Positions 1-5,586 of a stretch of DNA of 5,586 bases are shown piece after piece; within the stretch, counting starts at the first letter, position 1, and each line of letters starts with the position of its first letter. The DNA comes from Thioploca sp. (GTDB lineage: Bacteria; Pseudomonadota; Gammaproteobacteria; Beggiatoales; Beggiatoaceae), in the NCBI GenBank assembly GCA_011371325.1, contig DRQV01000271.1:1-5586 (forward strand), written 5' to 3'. The notes below the pieces were generated by a model. It saw only the letters and a program-made list of their open reading frames with translations. It was not told the DNA's origin and did not search any database. Made by a program: the position numbers and the translations under genes.

Positions 1-1
1 A

Positions 2-1159
2 AAATCAGCTCTTTACAAAAGACGCAGACTTGGTGATGACGAAGTAATATTATTAGATGCACTTAAATGTCAACTTAAGGAATATTTTGCTGGTAAATAT
101 CGGATTGAAACAGTAGAATCTGCTGAAGAAGCATTGGAAGTAATTGAGGAATTAGAAGAAGATAAGATTGAACTGCCAGTTGTTATTTGCGACCAAATAA
201 TGCCAGGTATGAAAGGAGATGAATTATTAATTGAAATCCATACCATGTTGCCAGCCACTTTAAAAATATTGCTAACTGGTCAAGCTGATGTGGAAGTCAT
301 TGGTAATGCAGTGAACAAAGCTAATCTCTATCATTATATCGCTAAACCTTGGGAACCAACTAATTTTAACTTAACCATTAAAGGAGCAGTTGAACATTAT
401 TTTCAAGAGCAAAAATTAGCTCAGTTTTATGCTGATTTGGAAGTTAAGGTTGCTGAACGTACTCAAGAATTGCGTAGAAAGAATGAATTTTTAAATATGG
501 CCGTTCATGATTTAAAAAATCCAATTACTGCTATTCAAGGCTTTTCTGAAATAATACAATATGATTGTAAAAATGTAGATAATGATGAAGTAGTTGAAAT
601 AGCAGGCAAAATATTTACTAGTTCACAACAGATGTTTGATTTAGTGAAAAATATCTTAGAAGTTAATGCAATTGAATTAGGTAAGCTGGAATTATCGTTT
701 AGTAAGCAGAATATCCTACCCATTGTACAAGGTTTGTTCAAATATTATACTGAAATTGCAGAATCTAAAAATATTCGATTAAAATTAAATAATCCTGATG
801 AAAAATATTATGTTAAAGTTGATACCAATAGTATTCATCGCATTTTAGATAATTTAATTTCCAATGCAATAAAATATTCATACCCTAATAAAAATATTTT
901 AATAAGTATTTCTAATAATTATAATAATGTACGTTTTAAAATTAAAGATGAAGGACCAGGATTAAGTGATATGGATCAAAAAAAATTATTTGGTCAATTT
1001 ACTCGTTTGACTCCACAACCAACAGGTGGTGAAAATTCTACTGGTTTGGGTTTATTTATTGTTAAACAATTAACAGAAATCATGCATGGTAAAGTTTGGT
1101 GTGAAAGTATGTTAGGGCATGGAGCAACTTTTATAGTTGAATTTCCCAGAGTTGATTAA
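2..1159 (+). CDS. Receiver-histidine kinase, 5' end missing (REC-coiled coil-HisKA-HATPase)
   Basis: Two-component signalling protein, probably cytoplasmic; 385 codons are visible and the frame is open to the left edge, so the true start lies upstream. A TTG at 134 falls inside the receiver fold and is not a credible start. Counting from base 2, the receiver has an acidic pair D12-D13, phosphoacceptor D64 in CDQIMPG, T92 in LLTGQ and K115 in AKPW. A short helical, probably coiled-coil linker (about 135-160, containing VAERTQEL) leads to a HisKA domain with H169 in VHDLKNP. The ATPase domain has an N box (N284 and N288 in DNLISNAIKYS), a G1 box DEGPG from 316 and a G2 box TGLGLF from 347. All catalytic boxes look intact. 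No transmembrane or sensory domain is visible, so input may come by phosphotransfer to D64 (inference). The first receiver strand reads YKRRLGDD, unusually charged for this position. cvpA follows after 51 nt. Class certain; target unknown. Confidence 0.93.
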   Translation, partial: KSALYKRRRLGDDEVILLDALKCQLKEYFAGKYRIETVESAEEALEVIEELEEDKIELPVVICDQIMPGMKGDELLIEIHTMLPATLKILLTGQADVEVIGNAVNKANLYHYIAKPWEPTNFNLTIKGAVEHYFQEQKLAQFYADLEVKVAERTQELRRKNEFLNMAVHDLKNPITAIQGFSEIIQYDCKNVDNDEVVEIAGKIFTSSQQMFDLVKNILEVNAIELGKLELSFSKQNILPIVQGLFKYYTEIAESKNIRLKLNNPDEKYYVKVDTNSIHRILDNLISNAIKYSYPNKNILISISNNYNNVRFKIKDEGPGLSDMDQKKLFGQFTRLTPQPTGGENSTGLGLFIVKQLTEIMHGKVWCESMLGHGATFIVEFPRVD

Positions 1160-1210
1160 TTTTAAAAATATTCTCAAAGTTTTACTCAACCTATTTAACT
1201 ATTTTAAATT

Positions 1211-1705
1211 ATGAACTGGCTAGATAATATTATTATTATTCTTATTTGGTTATTTGTTGTTTTTGGTTACTCAAGAGGTTTTGTAACAGAACTATTTGCC
1301 TTTTTTAGTTGGTTTTTATCTTTAATGATTGCTTTATTTTTTATAAGTGGACTAGCAAATTTATTAGTTACCTTTATTCCTTTGACTGATTTACGCTTTG
1401 GAATTTCATTTGCAATATTGTTTGCTATTAGTTTTGTTATTATAAGTTGGTTAAATGACTTAATTATTAGTTCTATAGGATCAACTCAACTCAATGAATT
1501 AGAATGTATAACTGGAGCATTCTTTGGATTTATCAAAGGAAGCACCATAATAACAATACTAATTATATTAGCTGGCTTAACAAAATTCCCGGCCAATATT
1601 TTATGGCAAGAATCTTTGATAATAGATATTATTAAACCAATTATTATGATATTTTTTAGCTATTTATCGCCTGATGTTGTGGCACAATTTAATTTTAAAT
1701 CTTAA
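1211..1705 (+). CDS. cvpA: CvpA family inner-membrane protein
   Basis: Small integral membrane protein of 164 residues; E. coli CvpA has 162. Four hydrophobic segments are readable at about 5-20, 28-50, 63-84 and 103-123, plus a weaker amphipathic stretch near 138-151. The family pattern is present: Trp3 and Asp5 near the N-terminus, a YSRGFVTE motif at 20-27 (family RGxxxE), and the LECITGAFFGFIKG segment at 97-110, equivalent to the usual LDRxLGxxxGxxxG. Here Asp is replaced by Glu and Arg by Cys. In E. coli the protein is linked to colicin V production and envelope stress tolerance; its biochemical activity is not settled. The gene is placed immediately before purF, as in many Gammaproteobacteria, which supports the call. 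The ATG at 1211 is the only sensible start: an in-frame TAA lies at 1163-1165 and the membrane topology begins right after it. No Shine-Dalgarno sequence precedes it. Confidence 0.92.
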   Translation: MNWLDNIIIILIWLFVVFGYSRGFVTELFAFFSWFLSLMIALFFISGLANLLVTFIPLTDLRFGISFAILFAISFVIISWLNDLIISSIGSTQLNELECITGAFFGFIKGSTIITILIILAGLTKFPANILWQESLIIDIIKPIIMIFFSYLSPDVVAQFNFKS

Positions 1706-1711
1706 ACTATA

Positions 1712-3220
1712 ATGTGCGGAATTATTGGGATTGTAGGAAAATCAGATGTAAATCAAGCATTGTATGATGGCTTGACTGTATTGCAACATCGTGGTCAAGA
1801 TGCTGCTGGTATTGTAACTTGTGATAATGATCGTTTATATTTACGCAAGAATAATGGTTTAGTACGAGATACTTTTCATACTAAGCATATGTTAAACCTA
1901 CGTGGCAATATGGGTATTGGTCATGTACGTTATCCAACTGCTGGTTGTGAATCTAGTGCCGAAGCTCAACCTTTTTATGTAAACTCTCCTTATGGTATTA
2001 CTTTAGCTCATAATGGTAACCTTACTAACGCTGATAGCTTAAAACAAGATTTATTTCAAGAAGAATTACGTCATATAAACACTAATTCTGATTCCGAAGT
2101 TTTATTGAATGTTTTAGCTCAAGAATTACATAAACTACATAAATTACATATTAATTATGAAGATGTATTTAAAGCTATTCATGGTGTCCATCAACGTTGT
2201 AAAGGTGGTTATGCGGCAGTGGCTATGATTACTGGGGTAGGAATTTTAGCTTTTCGTGATCCACATGGCATACGGCCACTTATATTTGGTAAGCGTGAAA
2301 CTCCAAATGGTATTGAATATATGGTAGCTTCGGAAAGTGTTGCAATCGACATGCTTGGTTTTCAAATAGTACGAGATATTGCACCTGGAGAAACAATTTT
2401 TATCAGCTCTGTTGGCCAACTACATTCTTACCAAGGTAATCAATCTATAAGTACACCATGTATTTTTGAATATGTATATATGGCAAGACCAGATTCTATT
2501 ATTGATGGAATTTCAGTTTATAAATCTAGATTAAGAATGGGTAAAGCTTTAGCCAAAAAAATTCTAAAAATTTATCCTAATCATGATATTGATGTGGTTA
2601 TTCCAATTCCTGACACTAGTTGTACAGCTGCTCTACAACTTGCTCATGTACTCAATCGTAAATATCGAGAAGGATTTGTAAAAAACCGTTATATTCCACG
2701 CACCTTTATCATGCCAGGTCAAAATATGCGTAAAAGATCGGTTCGACAAAAGTTAAATGCCATTAAATTAGAATTTGCCGGTAAAAATGTGCTGTTAGTG
2801 GATGATTCAGTGGTACGTGGCACTACATCTAAACAGATCATTCAAATGGCACGTGATGCTGGTGCTAAAAAAGTGTATTTCGCCTCGGCAGCTCCACCAA
2901 TTCGTTATCCAAACGTTTATGGAATCGACATGCCAGTAGCTAGTGAATTATTAGCTCATAACCGCACTGTGGAAGAGATTGCGGAAGTTATTCAAGCTGA
3001 TTGGATGGTATATCAAGATTTGAAAGATTTAATAGGATGTGCCAGAAAAGGCAATAAAGATATCAAACAGTTTGATACATCTTGTTTTAATGGTAATTAT
3101 ATTACTGGAAATATTAATAAAGAGTATCTTGCAGAACTTGAACAACGACGTAGTGATTCTGCTAAAAATCAAGGCAAAGCCCAAGATAATGAAATTATGG
3201 GTATTCATAATGTCACTTAA
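1712..3220 (+). CDS. purF: Amidophosphoribosyltransferase (glutamine PRPP amidotransferase)
   Basis: Catalyses the first committed step of de novo purine synthesis: PRPP + glutamine + water gives 5-phosphoribosylamine, glutamate and pyrophosphate, in the cytoplasm. At 502 residues it nearly equals E. coli PurF (505). The N-terminal Ntn glutaminase domain (about 2-235) begins Met-Cys-Gly, so removal of Met exposes Cys2 as nucleophile; this fixes the start. Glutamine-site motifs are HRGQDAAG (26-33), GHVRYPTAG (70-78), AHNGNL (99-104) and NSDSE (125-129). The C-terminal phosphoribosyltransferase domain has the flexible loop KNRYIPRTF (324-332) and the PRPP-binding motif LLVDDSVVRGTT (361-372). 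There is no propeptide and no Fe-S cysteine pattern, as in E. coli. A small HKL repeat at 140-146 is coded by a 9-nt tandem repeat. The gene follows cvpA by 6 nt with no Shine-Dalgarno, so translation may be coupled. Family members are feedback-inhibited by AMP and GMP; no PurR-like operator is obvious upstream of cvpA. Confidence 0.99.
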   Translation: MCGIIGIVGKSDVNQALYDGLTVLQHRGQDAAGIVTCDNDRLYLRKNNGLVRDTFHTKHMLNLRGNMGIGHVRYPTAGCESSAEAQPFYVNSPYGITLAHNGNLTNADSLKQDLFQEELRHINTNSDSEVLLNVLAQELHKLHKLHINYEDVFKAIHGVHQRCKGGYAAVAMITGVGILAFRDPHGIRPLIFGKRETPNGIEYMVASESVAIDMLGFQIVRDIAPGETIFISSVGQLHSYQGNQSISTPCIFEYVYMARPDSIIDGISVYKSRLRMGKALAKKILKIYPNHDIDVVIPIPDTSCTAALQLAHVLNRKYREGFVKNRYIPRTFIMPGQNMRKRSVRQKLNAIKLEFAGKNVLLVDDSVVRGTTSKQIIQMARDAGAKKVYFASAAPPIRYPNVYGIDMPVASELLAHNRTVEEIAEVIQADWMVYQDLKDLIGCARKGNKDIKQFDTSCFNGNYITGNINKEYLAELEQRRSDSAKNQGKAQDNEIMGIHNVT

Positions 3221-3222
3221 TG

Positions 3223-3296
3223 CTTAATTAAAAAGGATTTTTGACTGTATTATTCAGAAAAATAAATTTCCTTGATTTAAAATATTTTTAATTAAG
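3223..3296. repeat. Long-range perfect 12-bp inverted repeat / imperfect stem-loop
   Basis: CTTAATTAAAAA at 3223-3234 is the exact reverse complement of TTTTTAATTAAG at 3285-3296. Between the arms further complementary blocks are nested in order: AAGG 3233-3236 with CCTT 3270-3273, ATTTTT 3237-3242 with AAAAAT 3258-3263, and CTG 3245-3247 with CAG 3255-3257 around a 7-nt loop. The element fills most of the gap between purF and the second kinase gene. It is A/T rich and has no terminal U run, so it is a poor intrinsic terminator. A structured leader, a decayed mobile miniature element or chance in AT-rich DNA are all possible. Confidence 0.55.
3241..3268 (+). promoter_or_regulatory. Putative sigma70-type promoter for the second receiver-kinase gene
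   Basis: TTGACT at 3241-3246 matches the -35 consensus at five of six positions. TAAATT at 3263-3268 matches the -10 at four of six after a 16-nt spacer. Transcription would begin near 3275 and give a leader of about 45 nt before the ATG at 3321. The match is reasonable, but AT-rich sequence produces such hits by chance. The site lies inside the inverted repeat at 3223-3296. Confidence 0.35.
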
Positions 3297-3310
3297 AATT
3301 ATTAAGAATT
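3291..3310. repeat. 10-bp perfect tandem duplication
   Basis: ATTAAGAATT occurs twice head to tail (3291-3300 and 3301-3310), ending 10 nt before the kinase start codon. The first copy overlaps the right arm of the inverted repeat. It could be slippage, a binding site spaced by one helical turn, or a small target duplication. The sequence alone does not decide. Confidence 0.85.
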
Positions 3311-3320
3311 ATATAAGACT

Positions 3321-4775
3321 ATGCAAAAAAAAGGTTGTTTATTAATCGTTGATGATGAGGATTGTGGACGTAGTATTTTAGAAATATTATTACAACCTGA
3401 GAATTATCAGTTAGAATTTGCAGTAAATGGTGAAGATGCTTTATTAAAAGCGACAGAATTAATGCCAGATTTAATTTTGTTGGATATTATAATGCCAAGA
3501 ATGGATGGCTTTGAAGTTTGTAAACGTTTGCGTGAACATCCTAAATTAGCTGAAGTTCCAGTAATTATGCTAACCGCTATTAGTGATCGAGCAACCCGTT
3601 TAAAAGGCATCAAAGCTGGTGCTGATGATTTTATTACAAAACCATTTGATAAATTAGAATTATTGGCTCGGGTTAATACTATTATCCGTTTAAATCGTTA
3701 TCGACGTTTATCGACAGAACGTATGAGATTTGATTGGGTAGTTGAACAATCTGATGATGGTTATTTATTATTAGATGATGATTCTATTCGATATGCAAAT
3801 TCAGCTGCTAGGTTATATTTAGGTTTATTATCAGAGAATATTAACTCGGTAAAATTTACCGAACATTTAGCAACTCAAAATTTGAAACAAGAACCTAATG
3901 ATGCTTGGAAAAATTGGCCTGAATCTAATATTGGCAATATATCACGATATTTAGTACGTCCGGAAACTCAACATTCTCAATTATTATGGTTACAAGTATA
4001 TATTTTAGAATCACCTTTTGATAATTTTTGTGGCCAACTAGTTCGTTTAACGGATGTTAGTACACATATGAATTTACAACAGCAAATGTGGACTTTCCAA
4101 AGTTTGGTTTCTCATAAGTTGCGGGCCCCACTTAATGGTTTGATTAGTTTACAATTTTTGGATCAGGAAAATATAGATTTATCTAGCCAAAAAGCTCATT
4201 CATTACTGAGTATTGCCAAAGATAGTGCTAAGCGATTACAAGAACAAATTTTAGATATTTTACGTTATTTAGATTCTTCTCAATTACTTGAACAAGGTAA
4301 TATATTTAAACTAGCAGATTTAGCAGATTTATTAAATAAAATTAAAATAGATTTAGAACTAGAACCTATTTCTATCCAAATAGATAATAATCTGAATAAT
4401 AAATCTATTGCTATTTCTAGTCAAGGATTAGAATTAATATTACATGAATCTTTTACTAATTCTAAAAAATTTCATCCATCTAATACTCCGACGTTAGAAA
4501 TATCAGCCCAAATTTCTGATAATAATATGCTACTGTTATTAATCAGTGATAATGGTAGATATATGTCTAATCAAGAACTTAACAAAGTATGGACCCCATA
4601 TTATCAAAGTGAAAAATATTTCACTGGCGAAGTAAATGGCATGGGATTAGGATTATCAATGATTGCTAAGTTGGTATTAGGTAGTGGTGGTAGCTATAAC
4701 TTATATAATCGTAATGATATACCGGGAGTTACATTAGAATTGTTACTACCAATAGGATTAATTCAAAATTCCTAG
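3321..4775 (+). CDS. Receiver-PAS-histidine kinase
   Basis: Soluble two-component protein of 484 residues with no membrane segment. The receiver domain (1-125) is canonical: D11-D12-E13, phosphoacceptor D55 in LLDIIMPRMDG, T85 in MLTA and K107 in TKPF. Residues about 134-245 look like a PAS domain (FDWVVEQSDDGYLLLDDD, then YANSAA near 158, ending VRLTDVS). The transmitter has H265 in SHKLRAPLNGL and a dimerisation helix to about 320. Its ATPase domain (about 330-480) has the N-box variant HESFTNSKKFHP with N380, G1 box SDNGRYMS (D410, G412) and G2 box GMGLGLS from 440. G1 lacks the usual second glycine and the N box has Glu where Asn is typical. These, with the PYYQSEKYFTGEV segment near 426, suit a subfamily found in cyanobacteria and other environmental bacteria (from memory). 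The ATG at 3321 is preferred because an in-frame TAA sits at 3303-3305. No clear Shine-Dalgarno is present, and eight A's follow the start codon. Target unknown. Confidence 0.93.
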   Translation: MQKKGCLLIVDDEDCGRSILEILLQPENYQLEFAVNGEDALLKATELMPDLILLDIIMPRMDGFEVCKRLREHPKLAEVPVIMLTAISDRATRLKGIKAGADDFITKPFDKLELLARVNTIIRLNRYRRLSTERMRFDWVVEQSDDGYLLLDDDSIRYANSAARLYLGLLSENINSVKFTEHLATQNLKQEPNDAWKNWPESNIGNISRYLVRPETQHSQLLWLQVYILESPFDNFCGQLVRLTDVSTHMNLQQQMWTFQSLVSHKLRAPLNGLISLQFLDQENIDLSSQKAHSLLSIAKDSAKRLQEQILDILRYLDSSQLLEQGNIFKLADLADLLNKIKIDLELEPISIQIDNNLNNKSIAISSQGLELILHESFTNSKKFHPSNTPTLEISAQISDNNMLLLLISDNGRYMSNQELNKVWTPYYQSEKYFTGEVNGMGLGLSMIAKLVLGSGGSYNLYNRNDIPGVTLELLLPIGLIQNS

Positions 4776-4788
4776 TTTATTCTGAATG

Positions 4789-4811
4789 TAGGGGTAATCC
4801 CGGCTACCCTA
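4789..4811 (+). terminator. Bulged GC-containing hairpin, possible weak terminator or palindromic repeat
   Basis: TAGGG (4789-4793) and TA (4795-4796) pair with TACCCTA (4805-4811), leaving G4794 bulged and an 8-nt loop. It starts 14 nt after the kinase stop codon. Only a broken T-containing stretch (ATCTTATTCCT) follows, so it is a weak intrinsic terminator. A competing hairpin GGG-TAAT-CCC (4792-4801) shares the left arm. It is much more G/C rich than its surroundings, which would also suit a degenerate copy of a dispersed palindromic repeat. Confidence 0.4.
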
Positions 4812-4815
4812 ATCT

Positions 4816-4838
4816 TATTCCTAATAAAATAGGGAATA
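4816..4838 (+). promoter_or_regulatory. Hairpin overlapping the ribosome binding site of the OmpA-like gene
   Basis: TATTCCTA (4816-4823) pairs with TAGGGAATA (4830-4838) with one extra G bulged and a 6-nt loop (ATAAAA). The right arm contains AGGG at 4831-4834, the only convincing Shine-Dalgarno element in the window, 7 nt before the ATG at 4842. In RNA this stem would cover the ribosome binding site and could lower or gate translation. That regulatory role is inference. Confidence 0.4.
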
Positions 4839-4841
4839 TGA

Positions 4842-5586
4842 ATGGAACTGTTTGGAAAATATACTGTAAAAGAAGAACATTCAGATTATGTTTTAGAAAC
4901 TACATTATTATTATTAATTATAATATTGGTTTCTGTAAGTTTTTTATTTAACATAGAAAATTCGTCTGAAATAATATCTAAACAATTAATTCCTACTGAT
5001 AATTATACATTAGTTAAACCATCTAATTTAACTACATTATCTGACCAAATTGAAACTGTTTTTTCACCAGAATATGACTTTAGCTTGCTATATTTATCCT
5101 CAATTAGTGAATATAATACTTATCCTAACATAATGATTAGATATGATAATTCATCCAAGAAAAAATCAGTTATTTTCAATAAGTCTAAAGCCATTTATCT
5201 AACTAAACCATTATTATCTAAGCAAATTCCTAGTAAAACACTACCTATTGCATCTTCTAACATCAACATTTTGCATGATAACTCATCCAAGATTATTTAC
5301 CATGCACTTATTCAAGAGTTTAAAAATGACTTACCACGTTGGTCAGCTACTATTGACCCTAATAATTTAACAATAAACTTTGATAATGCTGTTTTTAATA
5401 CAGGTGATTTTAGGCTTAATCAACAATACCAATCAATTTTAACAGAGTTTTGTCCTCGTTATATAACCATACTTAATGAATACGCTCATATTATAAAGAC
5501 TATTAGTATTGAAGGTCATAGTTCTTCAGAATGGCAAACTAGTTCTTCTTCAGACGATGCCTATATAAATAATATGTTATTATCTC
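4842..5586 (+). CDS. Membrane-anchored OmpA/MotB-like protein, 3' end missing
   Basis: The frame is open from 4842 to the right edge (248 codons plus one base). The ATG at 4842 is chosen because AGGG at 4831-4834 is well spaced; another ATG at 4838 opens a short frame that soon stops. A short N-terminus (1-20) is followed by one strongly hydrophobic segment (about 21-36, LLLLIIILVSVSFLF), a probable signal anchor with no cleavage motif evident. A Ser/Asn/Lys-rich linker of about 125 residues comes next. From about 165 the sequence resembles an OmpA C-terminal peptidoglycan-binding domain: TINFDNAVFNTGDFRLN (177-193), a helix QSILTEFCPRYITIL, and ISIEGHSSSEW (221-231), equivalent to the family IxGHTDS motif. 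DAYINNMLLS at the edge should continue into the usual arginine-containing helix. Architecture resembles MotB or ZorB, but the membrane segment lacks their proton-channel Asp. It probably anchors something to the cell wall; the exact role is unknown. A weaker alternative is a general OmpA-family lipoprotein-like protein, but no lipobox is seen. Confidence 0.8.
   Translation, partial: MELFGKYTVKEEHSDYVLETTLLLLIIILVSVSFLFNIENSSEIISKQLIPTDNYTLVKPSNLTTLSDQIETVFSPEYDFSLLYLSSISEYNTYPNIMIRYDNSSKKKSVIFNKSKAIYLTKPLLSKQIPSKTLPIASSNINILHDNSSKIIYHALIQEFKNDLPRWSATIDPNNLTINFDNAVFNTGDFRLNQQYQSILTEFCPRYITILNEYAHIIKTISIEGHSSSEWQTSSSSDDAYINNMLLS

Noticed and set aside
1..60. Frameshift joining another frame to the first kinase upstream of GDDE
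   Set aside because: Frames 1 and 3 both reach stops by about base 57 and neither gives a better hydrophobic beta-1 strand ending at the acidic pair.
134..136. TTG as the start of the first kinase
   Set aside because: The same frame is open to the left edge and encodes the acidic pair and first helix of the receiver upstream of this codon.
70..258. 62-codon open frame on the minus strand
   Set aside because: It lies fully opposite the receiver domain of the first kinase, has Ser/Asn-rich low-complexity content and no recognisable domain; a coding shadow.
535..741. 68-codon open frame on the minus strand
   Set aside because: It is antisense to the HisKA region, with no motif or initiation signal.
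1160..1210. Promoter or PurR-like operator ahead of cvpA
   Set aside because: No convincing -35/-10 pair at a usable distance and no match to the PurR palindrome; only generic A/T sequence.
1229..1240. (ATT)4 microsatellite in cvpA, with a similar run near 4905 in the OmpA-like gene
   Set aside because: Both encode hydrophobic residues of membrane helices, and trinucleotide changes would not shift the frame; explained by codon bias.
3039..3227. 62-codon open frame on the plus strand overlapping the purF 3' end
   Set aside because: It is out of frame within a conserved part of purF, of low complexity and without a ribosome binding site.
3407..3613. 68-codon open frame on the minus strand
   Set aside because: It is antisense to the receiver domain of the second kinase and shows no protein features.
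4842..5586. Naming the last gene zorB or motB
   Set aside because: The membrane-helix Asp is missing, the C-terminus is cut off and no partner gene is visible, so only the broad family is supported.
1..5586. CRISPR array, tRNA, rRNA, insertion sequence or transposase
   Set aside because: No regularly spaced repeats, cloverleaf-like segments, rRNA signatures or transposase motifs were seen on either strand.

Overview
The window is AT-rich (roughly 30% G+C by eye) and densely coding, with all five genes on the + strand. PurF is of the E. coli type: about 502 residues, starting Met-Cys with no propeptide, and without the cysteine pattern of the Fe-S Bacillus type. It sits directly behind cvpA, and the cvpA-purF pair is a hallmark of Gammaproteobacteria. 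Low G+C combined with sensor-poor receiver-kinase proteins would suit a sulfur-oxidising Thiotrichales/Beggiatoa-like bacterium or a symbiont. That narrower placement is a guess.

Layout. Bases 2-1159: the 3' part of a receiver-histidine kinase gene, cut by the left edge. Bases 1211-1705: cvpA, a small membrane protein. Bases 1712-3220: purF, 6 nt behind cvpA and probably in one transcript with it. Bases 3221-3320: an intergenic region with a long imperfect stem-loop, a 10-bp tandem duplication and a plausible promoter. Bases 3321-4775: a second receiver-histidine kinase, this one with a PAS-like middle. Bases 4776-4841: two small bulged hairpins, the second overlapping a ribosome binding site. 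Bases 4842-5586: the 5' part of a membrane-anchored OmpA/MotB-like protein, cut by the right edge.

How the genes relate. PurF catalyses the first committed step of de novo purine synthesis. CvpA is a conserved membrane partner of unclear biochemical role. The two flanking kinases each carry an N-terminal receiver and a C-terminal transmitter, with no membrane sensor in the visible sequence. They look like soluble intermediate nodes of phosphorelays. They belong to different subtypes, so they are not a recent duplication. Nothing in the sequence ties them to purine metabolism.

I do not see a clearly new system. The parts most worth a second look are the OmpA/MotB-like gene leaving the right edge, whose neighbours would decide its role, and the structured 100-nt region before the second kinase.
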